Translations under genes and position numbers: made by a program
Notes under the pieces: generated by a model
Told to the model about the DNA's origin: nothing
The model's database searches: none
What the model saw: only the letters and a program-made list of their open reading frames with translations
Part shown: piece by piece, positions 1-7,462 of the stretch
How the letters are laid out: every line of letters begins with the position of its first letter
How positions within the stretch are numbered: position 1 is the first letter of the stretch
Source of the DNA: Candidatus Kapaibacterium sp.
GTDB lineage: Bacteria; Bacteroidota; Ignavibacteria; Kapaibacteriales; UBA2268
DNA: 9,406 nucleotides
Direction of reading: 5' to 3'
NCBI GenBank assembly: GCA_030835065.1
Contig: JAUQWR010000811.1
Span: 1-9,406 of the forward strand

Positions 1-140
1 TGAAAAAATGGACAATTAATGCCATCGCTGCTCTAACGGGATGCTTTGTCGATATTGTTACCACCGCACTTGCAATCGCCATTATTGCTAATATCCCAAA
101 TAGTATAACCGTAATACTCACTTCTACTCAATCATATTAA
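1..140 (+). CDS. C-terminal end of an unidentified hydrophobic protein (5' partial)
   Basis: An open frame enters from the left edge, reading complete codons from base 3, and ends at a TAA at 138-140, giving 45 residues. The visible part starts KKWTINAIAALTGCF and is rich in Ala, Ile, Val and Thr, with a mostly apolar stretch of about 25 residues that could be one transmembrane helix, followed by a short polar tail ending TSTQSY. Base composition is less AT-biased than the intergenic DNA that follows, which supports real coding. The gene converges on the large minus-strand gene to its right. I cannot name the family from this fragment. It could be the tail of a small membrane protein or of a transporter. 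The main uncertainty is that no start or domain is visible. Confidence 0.5.
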   Translation, partial: KKWTINAIAALTGCFVDIVTTALAIAIIANIPNSITVILTSTQSY

Positions 141-221
141 TACTAATTTTTAACAAATGCTTTCAACGAATCAGCCATTATTATATTTTTTCCTTATTTT
201 ATTTATACGCTTGCCAATCTT

Positions 222-276
222 AAAGACAAACATTATTGAACTTATAATTCTTTTAATTTCAGATAAGTTTGTCTTT
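222..276 (+). terminator. Long-loop inverted repeat between convergent genes, possible terminator
   Basis: AAAGACAAAC at 222-231 is perfectly complementary to GTTTGTCTTT at 267-276, giving a 10-bp stem with a 35-nt AT-rich loop. On the plus strand the right arm runs into six T residues (274-279), as in an intrinsic terminator for the gene ending at 140. On the minus strand only three T residues follow, so it is a weaker candidate for terminating the large gene, whose stop codon lies at 285-287. The long loop and the low GC of the stem argue against a strong terminator. The rest of 141-284 shows no gene or other clear signal. Confidence 0.35.
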
Positions 277-284
277 TTTATTAT

Positions 285-3200
285 TTATTTTACTATCATG
301 ATTTTATCGAGGCAAAAAATTGTCGGAGTATTCAATACTATAATGTAAAGCCCATTTGTAAAAGAATTTTTAGATAATATCAATAAATTTTCTTTAGCCA
401 ATTCTGAATCGTTTAAGTAATATCTATATACTAATTCCCCATTTACATTATAAATGCTTATTGCAGAAGCTTCTTTTTCTATATTTACAAATTTTATTAT
501 TATTGATTCATTCTGAATGCTTGATTTAACATAAACTCTTGACTTGGGATTAATTAATCTTGCACCTCCTTCGTAACATATTCCATCAAGAATAAATTTG
601 CCACTACTTGTATCTATTATATTGTTCGCACCATTTAATTTGACATTACTAATCATTAAATATGTTTCAGGTTTGTCACCTAATCCAACATAAAAGTTAA
701 GATTAGCCAAAACACCTTTTTCATCCGTTTTTAGATCGTATTTGCAGCGATGAGTTCTTATATTATTAGATATTTCACCTTTATCTGAATCTAAAGGAGC
801 CAATAAACTTGCATTGTAAGATAGATCGAATTCAATCGAGTTTGCTCCGGCAAATACTAATGAATTTGCATGACTTAAGTATATCGGAACCTGAATTATT
901 TCTCCTGGTTTTGCTTTTGCGGATGAAGATTCAAGCAAAGGTTTAAAATCATTATTACAAGTTCCTTTTATATTAATATCCAGATCTTGATTGCATGGAA
1001 ACTTTGAAGATACTGTTAATATTGCCAGATCTTCTGCTACAATATTAGGTGTATATTCTATTTCTAAATATAGTGTATCGTTGCTTTTCAATGTTGCAGG
1101 CATTTCCGGTATAGTTTTTACTATTTTGAACTTGCTGTTATTAATTTGAACATTATTTATCAAACTCTCTTTCGAGCCTTTGTTAAACACTTTAGCAATT
1201 AATACTTTTTTTTCATTTGGAACAAGCAATCCAAAATCTAAGTCAGAAAATTTTATAAGACTTGTCGAAAACTTATATACCTTTAATCTAATATTTTTTT
1301 CAATTTTACATGGTTCAAAAATAATTTTCATATTTCCAGAAATAAGTCCATCGGGCAAATTATTGTCTATTGATGCATTAACTTCAAAATTCAAATTTTC
1401 ATTAGGTTTTAGTATATCTCCTTTTTTCAAATTAGTAGAGAAAGGACTATCAATACTAAGCTCTGCAATAGAAGCATTCGTATTGTCTGTACTTTCAAGT
1501 AAAATATTATGAACAATTGTTTTATTCTTTTCCTTACACTCAATTATTTCACCAAAGTCAATTTCATCATTGACAACAAGTAGCTGCCCCTCTTTTCTGC
1601 CATCAATATTAATATTTACTGCAGAATTGCATGGTTCAAAATTTATTACTAAACTAGAATTTATATATCCAGTATTTTTTGGTGTATATCTAAATTTTAA
1701 CTCTACTGAATCCGTTGGTTTTAATATTATTGGAAGCTTATTTTGACAAATAAATTCTGATTCGGGAGAAAATTTAACAATTGTAAGGTCTATATTACCT
1801 TTGTTTGAAACAATAATTGAAGTATCAATATAATTCTGACAAGAACCAATTACACCAAAATTATAGGATTGACTTGAATAATTCATTATTGCTTTTTCTA
1901 CAATTCCTGCTAGTTTGTATTCTAAAGTATCTTTGCATTGAGAGCCATTATATTCAATTTTCAAAGTATCATAATTTGAATACAAAAGTGATTTGTAATT
2001 TATACAAACTGTTACTGATTCATTTGGCTTTAATATTTTTTGATTTAATGGGGATATTAAGGTGAAAGGTGGATTTAGTTTAAATTTCGAGAAATCTAAA
2101 GTTATATCTTCATTGCTTTCATTTTTAATAGTAAATGATGTATCTACTGTTATTGGGCTACATGATAAATTTGGTCCAAAATCAATATTGTTCAAATTAC
2201 TTGTAATTAGCAAATTATTTTTGAACCCGCTAAGTTCTATTGTTTTGTAATCATAGCAGGGACCAAAAGAAAACTTAAGATTTCCCTTATGCAAACCAGA
2301 TTTTTTAGCATTAAATTCTATTCCAAACTTAATTTTATCGCCTTTATTTATTATAATTGGAAGCTTAGGATAGATTATAGAAAAATCGCCTGTGATATCT
2401 GTGTTTTCAATAATAATATCTTCCAGACCATCATTTGATATCTCTATGCTATCAAGCTTGGTTTGCTCACAAGCCCCAATCCTTCCAAAATCCAAACTTG
2501 AGGGTTTTATGCTTGTTTGAATTGGATACCTGACATTTACAATAATCGAATCTTCTGCAATACAAGATTTTAGATCGACTATTGTTAGTTTATATACATA
2601 TCGTCCGGGTTTGCTTAATTTTAGAGTTGGATTGAGAATATTGTCTTTATTTAAACCAGCAGAGGGCGACCAATAAATGTATTTATAGGGTTCTTTCGAA
2701 AAATCAATAATTGGATTTAGCACTAATGCTGAATCAACACAAATACTTACATATTTAGGCATATTTATATTAATACTGTTTACCGTGGCTTTCAATTTCA
2801 AGACTCTACTTTTTCCGCAAGTATCTCTTATAGTTATCATTGACATATAAGAACCCGTATCGAGTCCGGATTTGAATCTAATTGTTTGTAATGCTTCTTC
2901 ACCAGCATTATAACTTTTATCAAAAATATTTACAGGAACGAATTCGAAACTACTGTTTGAATTAAGTTTGCCAAACTTGGTTGAGATATCAGAAAGGTTT
3001 TTGAAAACAATATTAGTATCTTTAAATGACTCTGCACAAACATTTCCAAAATCAATAACAATAGTATCGCTTTGAATATTATTTATAGAGAAGTCAATTT
3101 TATGTTTAAATGCTTTTAATGGAATTTTAAATAAATCATAGCAATTATCAGGACTAAAAATTAAAGTGTCGTTATAAATTCCTGAAGACAAGGGTTTAAA

Positions 3201-4124
3201 TTCAACAGCAATTGTTCTTTCAGATCCGGGATTTAAGCTAAAATATGGATCTGCCAATATTTTAAATGGTGAATTTATCCCATTATATAAACTAATACTC
3301 TGATTTATATATTGATTATTTGAATTATTTTTGAGTGTCAAATTTAGTATTATTGACTCTTTGCAAAAAATTTCACCAAAATCAAGTACAGATGGAATTG
3401 CACTCAGAGGATTAGGTAAATTTTTATAATCGCGAGTCATAATAACTTCATTATTATTCAAAGCTCTGGTATATATTCTTATTTCATCCAGCGAGCCATC
3501 AAAGCTCCTGTTAGAATTAGGATCGCAATTGGGTCTGCCTAATGAGATTGACAAATTATTATTTTCGAAAATAATAGGTGGAGCCTGAGCAGATGCATCC
3601 AAATTACCATTAATATATATATATTTATTAATACCTTGTCTTACTACCGCAACATGAGTCCAATTGCCAGAATTAACTTTTGAATTACTAACTAAAACAC
3701 TATCTTTTTCGCCGGGTGTACCGGTCATAAATTGAATTTTACTATCATTTCCGTATGCAACACTCCAATCGAGTAGAAAACCGCATTCATCTCGGCAAAT
3801 AAGCATTTTTCCAAAATACCAGGGATCAAGTTCCACTTGTGTAGTTTTAATCCAAAAACAAACAGTAAAATCGCCTGTTAGATCAGAAATTTGATTAGTA
3901 ATAATCATATAATCATCATTACCATCGAAATAATAAGCATTATTAGCTCGATTAAATCTATCATTTGTAAGTCTTGCACCATTAAGAGATGCATGCCTTG
4001 AGTTTCCACTCATATCATTTGAATTGGCACAAAAAGGCAAATAAAGAGAAAGATTTTGTTCGATATTATCGGCAAATATAATTGAAGGTATTAATAAGAT
4101 AAAAATGTATAAGAATCTTTTCAT
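285..4124 (-). CDS. Large secreted multidomain surface protein: LamG, seven ASH-like repeats, PKD-like, cohesin-like, T9SS-like C-terminus
   Basis: The product is a 1279-residue exported protein, probably displayed on the cell surface or released. I start at the ATG at 4122-4124, because a GGAG lies 6 nt upstream and the product then opens with a clean signal peptide (MKRFLYIFILLIPSIIFA, cleavage near residue 18). In-frame ATGs at 4136 and 4148 would add residues before it. Domains seen: LamG-like lectin/glucanase fold at about 25-235 (YFDGNDDY, NWTHVAVVR, GSLDEIRIYTRAL); seven repeats opening with a DFG motif (NFG in the fifth) at residues 248, 358, 545, 648, 755, 856 and 963; a PKD-like module at about 450-537 (YWSPSAGL, then DLKSCIAEDS); a cohesin-like module at about 1062-1180 (FDLSYNASLL); and a final segment from about 1190 resembling a type IX sorting domain (IYNVNGELVY, NGLYIIVL, KIMIVK). 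Binding target and exact role are unknown. Adhesion or a cell-envelope scaffold is the likeliest inference. No frameshift is seen. Confidence 0.9.
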   Translation of the reverse strand: MKRFLYIFILLIPSIIFADNIEQNLSLYLPFCANSNDMSGNSRHASLNGARLTNDRFNRANNAYYFDGNDDYMIITNQISDLTGDFTVCFWIKTTQVELDPWYFGKMLICRDECGFLLDWSVAYGNDSKIQFMTGTPGEKDSVLVSNSKVNSGNWTHVAVVRQGINKYIYINGNLDASAQAPPIIFENNNLSISLGRPNCDPNSNRSFDGSLDEIRIYTRALNNNEVIMTRDYKNLPNPLSAIPSVLDFGEIFCKESIILNLTLKNNSNNQYINQSISLYNGINSPFKILADPYFSLNPGSERTIAVEFKPLSSGIYNDTLIFSPDNCYDLFKIPLKAFKHKIDFSINNIQSDTIVIDFGNVCAESFKDTNIVFKNLSDISTKFGKLNSNSSFEFVPVNIFDKSYNAGEEALQTIRFKSGLDTGSYMSMITIRDTCGKSRVLKLKATVNSININMPKYVSICVDSALVLNPIIDFSKEPYKYIYWSPSAGLNKDNILNPTLKLSKPGRYVYKLTIVDLKSCIAEDSIIVNVRYPIQTSIKPSSLDFGRIGACEQTKLDSIEISNDGLEDIIIENTDITGDFSIIYPKLPIIINKGDKIKFGIEFNAKKSGLHKGNLKFSFGPCYDYKTIELSGFKNNLLITSNLNNIDFGPNLSCSPITVDTSFTIKNESNEDITLDFSKFKLNPPFTLISPLNQKILKPNESVTVCINYKSLLYSNYDTLKIEYNGSQCKDTLEYKLAGIVEKAIMNYSSQSYNFGVIGSCQNYIDTSIIVSNKGNIDLTIVKFSPESEFICQNKLPIILKPTDSVELKFRYTPKNTGYINSSLVINFEPCNSAVNINIDGRKEGQLLVVNDEIDFGEIIECKEKNKTIVHNILLESTDNTNASIAELSIDSPFSTNLKKGDILKPNENLNFEVNASIDNNLPDGLISGNMKIIFEPCKIEKNIRLKVYKFSTSLIKFSDLDFGLLVPNEKKVLIAKVFNKGSKESLINNVQINNSKFKIVKTIPEMPATLKSNDTLYLEIEYTPNIVAEDLAILTVSSKFPCNQDLDINIKGTCNNDFKPLLESSSAKAKPGEIIQVPIYLSHANSLVFAGANSIEFDLSYNASLLAPLDSDKGEISNNIRTHRCKYDLKTDEKGVLANLNFYVGLGDKPETYLMISNVKLNGANNIIDTSSGKFILDGICYEGGARLINPKSRVYVKSSIQNESIIIKFVNIEKEASAISIYNVNGELVYRYYLNDSELAKENLLILSKNSFTNGLYIIVLNTPTIFCLDKIMIVK
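945..3407 (-). repeat. Protein-level repeat array: seven ASH/choice-of-anchor-D-like units
   Basis: Within the large surface protein, seven units of about 101-110 residues start with a hydrophobic residue followed by DFG, or NFG in the fifth. Units 1-6 carry a cysteine soon after that motif (C254, C363, C552, C655, C762, C863) and another near the unit's end (C328, C436, C623, C730, C832, C939), each pair 70-76 residues apart. Typical unit endings are FGPCYDYKTIELSG and FEPCNSAVNINIDG. The step from unit 2 to unit 3 is 187 residues because a PKD-like module is inserted. The units are diverged at DNA level, so this is an old array and not a recent tandem duplication. Confidence 0.8.
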
Positions 4125-4130
4125 AAAAAA

Positions 4131-4134
4131 CTCC
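4131..4134 (-). promoter_or_regulatory. Ribosome binding site deciding the start of the large surface protein
   Basis: The plus-strand CTCC reads GGAG on the minus strand, 6 nt before the ATG at 4122-4124. This favours that ATG over the two upstream in-frame ATGs and gives a standard signal peptide. Confidence 0.65.
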
Positions 4135-4273
4135 ATTATATAATTCATTATTTTTTGAAAATATACGATGATATTTGAAAAGATTAAGATTAATTATCAT
4201 TGAATAGACAAAATGAACCTATGAATAAGAGAATAATTACATTAAAAAAAGGCTTTTTAAATCTTCATTTTTT

Positions 4274-4304
4274 GTATTGAGACAGGTCTGCAACCTGTCT
4301 CTAC
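4274..4304 (-). repeat. REP-like palindrome with 5' GTAG
   Basis: GAGACAGGT (4279-4287) and ACCTGTCTC (4293-4301) form a perfect 9-bp stem around a 5-nt loop. Outer GTA (4274-4276) and TAC (4302-4304) can add three pairs across a TT bulge. On the minus strand the element begins with GTAG, the tetranucleotide known to mark repetitive extragenic palindromes mobilised by REP-associated (RAYT) transposases. It lies between the oxidoreductase gene and the surface-protein gene and is far more GC-rich than its surroundings. A run of seven T residues (4305-4311) follows on the plus strand, but no plus-strand gene lies upstream, so terminator function is not well supported. Only one copy is present here, so its repetitive nature is inferred. 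Confidence 0.55.
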
Positions 4305-4352
4305 ATTTTTTTGTGGCTTTTAATATAGGCGCACAGGTAGTAAAATAATAAA

Positions 4353-5339
4353 TTAATTATTTACTTGAGCTGCAATTATTTCTGCAATCCTTAAGGCTTC
4401 GGCAGCATCTTTTGCGCTAACAGCAATAGGTTCGTTATTAAGTATTGCATTTACAAAGGCTTGTTGTTCTTCAGCAATTGCATTCAATTTTGGAGCATTT
4501 GGCTTTTCGAAATAAATATTTTTATTTTTAAGTCCTGCTTCAATAACACCTAACATAGTAGCAGGCACAGCACCATCATTTAATTTATCGTCAGCATCCT
4601 TAATTGTATAAACCTCAACATCCTGATTGCCAAAATCAATTGAAATATAAGCATTCTTTTGGAAAAATCTCATTTTTCTCATTGGATTAGCAGAAATTCT
4701 AGAAGCAGTAAGATTTGCAACAGCGCCATTTTCGAAAGTAATACGAGCATTTGCGATATCTGTGGTTTCAGTCAATACTGCAACACCATTAGCCTCTACT
4801 TTTGCTACTTTCGACTTTACCAGCCAAAGCATAATATCAATATCATGAATCATTAAATCATGAATTACTGATACATCAATTGCTCTTGGTCTGAACTGAC
4901 TAAGTCTATGAGCTTCAATAAATACAGGATTTAACTGATAACCGTTGAGAGCAGAAATAGCAGGATTGAATCTTTCGACATGACCAACTTGGACTAATAC
5001 TTTCTTTTCTTCTGCTAGTTTCATCAATTCCAATGCATCTTCGTACTTAGAAGTAATTGGTTTCTCGATAAAACAATGCTTGCCGGCTTCTATACATTTC
5101 TTTGCTATTTCGAAATGATAAATTGTGGGCGATGCAATTGTAATTGCATCTGCAGCATTTATTGCCTCTTCCAAACTGTTGAATGAGCTAATTGAATATT
5201 CAATTGCGAGCTTTTCTGATTTTTGTTTATCTGTATCGAAAATACCAACTAACTTTGCTACTGCATTTTCTTTCCATAATTTTGTGTGAATTGAGCCAAG
5301 ATGACCTGTACCAACTACAACGACTTTTAGTTTATCCAT
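4353..5339 (-). CDS. Gfo/Idh/MocA-family NAD(P)-dependent oxidoreductase
   Basis: The 328-residue protein has the usual length for this cytoplasmic dehydrogenase family. The N-terminal Rossmann fold shows VVVVGTGHLGSIH (residues 6-18, GxGxxG dinucleotide motif) and an acidic residue after the second strand (IFDTD, 33-37). The family's EKP signature is at 92-94 and GHVERFNPA at 119-127. The C-terminal domain has the catalytic-region pattern HDLMIHDIDIMLWL (160-173). GHVERFNP together with a paired-His region is typical of the branch that includes UDP-N-acetylglucosamine 3-dehydrogenases (GnnA-like), so a role in envelope sugar or lipid A modification is possible, but no aminotransferase or lpx gene is present here to support it. 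The gene follows xerC after a 61-nt gap. No GGAG precedes the ATG, only an A-rich leader. Family is secure; substrate is not. Confidence 0.93.
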   Translation of the reverse strand: MDKLKVVVVGTGHLGSIHTKLWKENAVAKLVGIFDTDKQKSEKLAIEYSISSFNSLEEAINAADAITIASPTIYHFEIAKKCIEAGKHCFIEKPITSKYEDALELMKLAEEKKVLVQVGHVERFNPAISALNGYQLNPVFIEAHRLSQFRPRAIDVSVIHDLMIHDIDIMLWLVKSKVAKVEANGVAVLTETTDIANARITFENGAVANLTASRISANPMRKMRFFQKNAYISIDFGNQDVEVYTIKDADDKLNDGAVPATMLGVIEAGLKNKNIYFEKPNAPKLNAIAEEQQAFVNAILNNEPIAVSAKDAAEALRIAEIIAAQVNN

Positions 5340-5400
5340 TTTTTTTCAATTTATTGTTAATATAATTCATTCAAAAATAACAAATTTTTCTAATTATACA

Positions 5401-6297
5401 TTAAGCTTTTGGATGAGCTTTTTTATATGCTTCTTTAAGTTTTTCGATAGAAACATGTGTATATATTTGTGTGGTCGAAAGTCTGGCATGCCCCAACATT
5501 TCGCTCACAGATTTAATATCAGCACCATGGTCTAAAAGATGAGTCGCAAACGAATGTCTGAACACATGAGGACTCTTTTTAGGAGATTCAGAAATACCCT
5601 TCATTTTTGAATTTATCTTTCGATAAATTGATGATTGATATAGGCGTTTTCCATTTTTTGCCAGAAACAAAGCTTGCCCCGATTGAGTATTTACTAATTT
5701 ATCTCTATACTTCAAATAGTTTTTAATTGCTTCGATTGCTTTAGAGCCAATAGGTACAACTCTTTCTTTGTTGCCTTTTCCAAGCACTTTAAGACTTGAA
5801 GATGCAAAATTTAAATCACTTACGTTAATATTTAAAGCCTCGCTAATTCTAAGACCTGAGCTATATAAAAGTTCGATCAAGGCTTTATCTCTCAATTGGA
5901 TTACATCATCTGATCCGAAAGTATCAATTAATTCAGTAACTTCACTTTCTAAAAAGAAACTTGGCAGTTTTTTGTCGGTTTTCGGAGCACTAATAAGAGC
6001 AGCAGGATTAAACTTTATATATTTCATTTTATAGCAATACTTGAAAAAGGACTTTACGACTGATACTTTCAGTCGTAAAGAATTCTTTTTCATACCATCA
6101 TCGTGCAAATATCCTAAAAAAGGTCTGATATCATCTAAAACAAGTTCTTCGAGTAATATTTCGGAATCAATTTCTTTCTTAATATACTCAAAAAATTGCT
6201 CCAATGCTTTGCTATAAGTTGATAGCGTATGCCCGGAATAAGATTTTTCCGATTTTATATAAACCAAAAATTTCTCTATAGCTGATGATATTTCCAT
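5401..6297 (-). CDS. xerC: Tyrosine recombinase XerC
   Basis: This 298-residue site-specific recombinase resolves chromosome dimers at the terminus (dif-type sites) together with a partner recombinase. The N-terminal SAM-like DNA-binding domain covers about 1-100 (FLVYIKSEKSYSGHTLSTYS). The catalytic domain follows with all expected active-site residues: R150 (SGLRISEAL), K174 (LGKGNKERV), H244 and R247 (HVFRHSFATHLL), H270 (MLGHARLSTTQIYTH) and the nucleophile Y279. The length and the ending (AYKKAHPKA) match housekeeping XerC/XerD and not phage integrases, and the AHP ending leans towards XerC. XerD remains possible because both families are very similar. It lies 47 nt after the dCMP deaminase gene in the same direction, with no adjacent mobile element, attachment-site repeat or cargo. 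No clear Shine-Dalgarno sequence is seen. Confidence 0.92.
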   Translation of the reverse strand: MEISSAIEKFLVYIKSEKSYSGHTLSTYSKALEQFFEYIKKEIDSEILLEELVLDDIRPFLGYLHDDGMKKNSLRLKVSVVKSFFKYCYKMKYIKFNPAALISAPKTDKKLPSFFLESEVTELIDTFGSDDVIQLRDKALIELLYSSGLRISEALNINVSDLNFASSSLKVLGKGNKERVVPIGSKAIEAIKNYLKYRDKLVNTQSGQALFLAKNGKRLYQSSIYRKINSKMKGISESPKKSPHVFRHSFATHLLDHGADIKSVSEMLGHARLSTTQIYTHVSIEKLKEAYKKAHPKA

Positions 6298-6344
6298 TTT
6301 ATATCAATTTTATTTAAATATAGAAACCATCAAATATCAAGCCA

Positions 6345-6899
6345 TTATTCAGGTTCATTATTCGCATTTAAAATTACAGCAGCATTATTAATTCTACCAT
6401 TCATATAAATCTCAGGAATAACAATATCGCAAGTAATATAACGAACTTTAACTCCTGCTTCGAGGAACATATTGGCTACTTTTTTATAAGACTCTACCCA
6501 TTTGGAATTGGTAGTTTCATCATAAAAATCTTGACCATTTTGATGAATAATAACTTCGGAAATTCCAGTCTGTATAATAGCTCTAGCGCAATCGGTGCAA
6601 GGAGTCCAAGGCACATAAAGTTTGCATCCTTTAAGCACAGTACCTCTGCGAGCAGCATTATAAATTGCATTTCTTTCTGCGTGCTCCACCCAATAATACT
6701 TTTCGCCATCATCACGAGAAAGCCTTTTAGCATCTCTATCTATATCTATTCCACGAGGAAGTGAATTATAACCAGTAGAAACAAGCACATTATCTGAATC
6801 AACAATAACAGAACCCACATGAGTATGCTGGTCTTTGCTACGCATACCAACAAGGTAGCACATTGTGATGTATAATTGATCCCAGTCAGGTCTATTCAT
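6345..6899 (-). CDS. dCMP deaminase (cytidine/deoxycytidylate deaminase family)
   Basis: This zinc enzyme converts dCMP to dUMP, feeding thymidylate synthesis. With the chosen start it has 184 residues and opens MNRPDWDQLYITMCYLVG, the usual beginning of this family. Zinc and catalytic motifs are complete: HAE at 73-75 (VEHAERNAIYNAARRG) and PCTDC at 100-104 (C101, C104). THVGSVIVD and GYNSLPRG form the expected substrate-side segments. I prefer the ATG at 6897-6899, because a GGAG (6906-6909) lies 6 nt upstream. Two upstream ATGs, at 6929 and 6911, would add 10 or 4 residues, the former overlapping the preceding gene. The C-terminal tail after about residue 155 is longer than in many short bacterial homologues. 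The gene follows the adenosyltransferase by 17 nt, suggesting co-transcription. Similar to ComEB of Bacillus. Confidence 0.93.
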   Translation of the reverse strand: MNRPDWDQLYITMCYLVGMRSKDQHTHVGSVIVDSDNVLVSTGYNSLPRGIDIDRDAKRLSRDDGEKYYWVEHAERNAIYNAARRGTVLKGCKLYVPWTPCTDCARAIIQTGISEVIIHQNGQDFYDETTNSKWVESYKKVANMFLEAGVKVRYITCDIVIPEIYMNGRINNAAVILNANNEPE

Positions 6900-6905
6900 A
6901 TTAAA

Positions 6906-6909
6906 CTCC
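6906..6909 (-). promoter_or_regulatory. Ribosome binding site deciding the dCMP deaminase start
   Basis: GGAG on the minus strand lies 6 nt before the ATG at 6897-6899, the same arrangement as the large surface-protein gene. It supports the MNRPDW start over the two upstream ATGs. Confidence 0.65.
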
Positions 6910-6916
6910 ATTTTTG

Positions 6917-7462
6917 TTATACCTTCCAAGTAATATCTTCTACACCAGCTAAGAAGTTAGCCATTCTAGAAGCAATGAATAAAAAATCGGACAATCTATT
7001 TAAGAAAATCAAAGATTCCTGTGATAATAATTCCTCTTTAGAAAGTGCAACTGCAAGGCGCTCAGCCCTCCGGCACACAGTTCGTGCTTGATGAAGGAAA
7101 GCAGCACATTGAGTGCCACCAGGAAGAATAAAATTTCTTAAAGGAGGTAATTTGGCATCATAATCATCAATAAGATGCTCCAAATAATTCACATCTTCAT
7201 TATCGATTCTTTTAGGTTCGAAACGTGATTTTGGCTCTAATGGAGTAGCAAAGTCAGAACCAAGATTAAAAAGCATATGCCTAATATTCTCGAAAGTAGC
7301 AAGCATATCTTTTGGCATATCCATGGTTGTACTAATACCAATAATTGAATTCAACTCATCGACAGTACCATAAAGCTCTACCCTATTATCGCATTTCAAA
7401 ACTCGCTTTCCGCTAAAAAGGCCAGTAGTACCGTCATCTCCTGTTTTTGTATATATTTTCAT
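6917..7462 (-). CDS. PduO-type cob(I)alamin adenosyltransferase
   Basis: The enzyme transfers the adenosyl group of ATP to reduced corrinoid, making adenosylcobalamin. The 181-residue length is normal for the PduO/MMAB family, which is all-helical and trimeric. The ATP-binding N-terminus TKTGDDGTTGLFSGKRV (5-21) and VELYGTVDELNS (28-39) are intact, as are the helix with RTVCRRAERLAVAL (127-140) and LNRLSDFLFIASR (154-166), which hold the conserved Arg, Glu and Asn-Arg residues. The start codon directly abuts the murB stop (TAAATG), and its GGAG site lies inside the last codons of murB, so the two are probably translationally coupled. No B12 riboswitch or B12-dependent enzyme gene appears nearby; the user of the cofactor must lie elsewhere. 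Confidence 0.94.
   Translation of the reverse strand: MKIYTKTGDDGTTGLFSGKRVLKCDNRVELYGTVDELNSIIGISTTMDMPKDMLATFENIRHMLFNLGSDFATPLEPKSRFEPKRIDNEDVNYLEHLIDDYDAKLPPLRNFILPGGTQCAAFLHQARTVCRRAERLAVALSKEELLSQESLIFLNRLSDFLFIASRMANFLAGVEDITWKV

Noticed and set aside
157..348. Short plus-strand frame encoding a very hydrophobic 63-residue peptide
   Set aside because: It has no ribosome binding site, consists of AT-driven Ile/Leu/Phe-rich sequence, and overlaps the 3' end of the well-supported large minus-strand gene.
4240..4260. A-run/T-run palindrome (AAAAAGGCTTTTT) as a terminator
   Set aside because: The arms leave a loop of only one base and have almost no GC pairs, and no plus-strand gene lies upstream; a stable hairpin is unlikely.
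5401..6297. Possibility that the tyrosine recombinase is a phage or integron integrase marking an island
   Set aside because: Length, C-terminal AHP ending and housekeeping neighbours match XerC. No tRNA, direct repeat, phage gene or cassette array is seen beside it.
6494..6733. Second minus-strand frame inside the dCMP deaminase gene
   Set aside because: The deaminase frame carries the complete zinc motifs; the alternative frame shows no family features and is a shadow.
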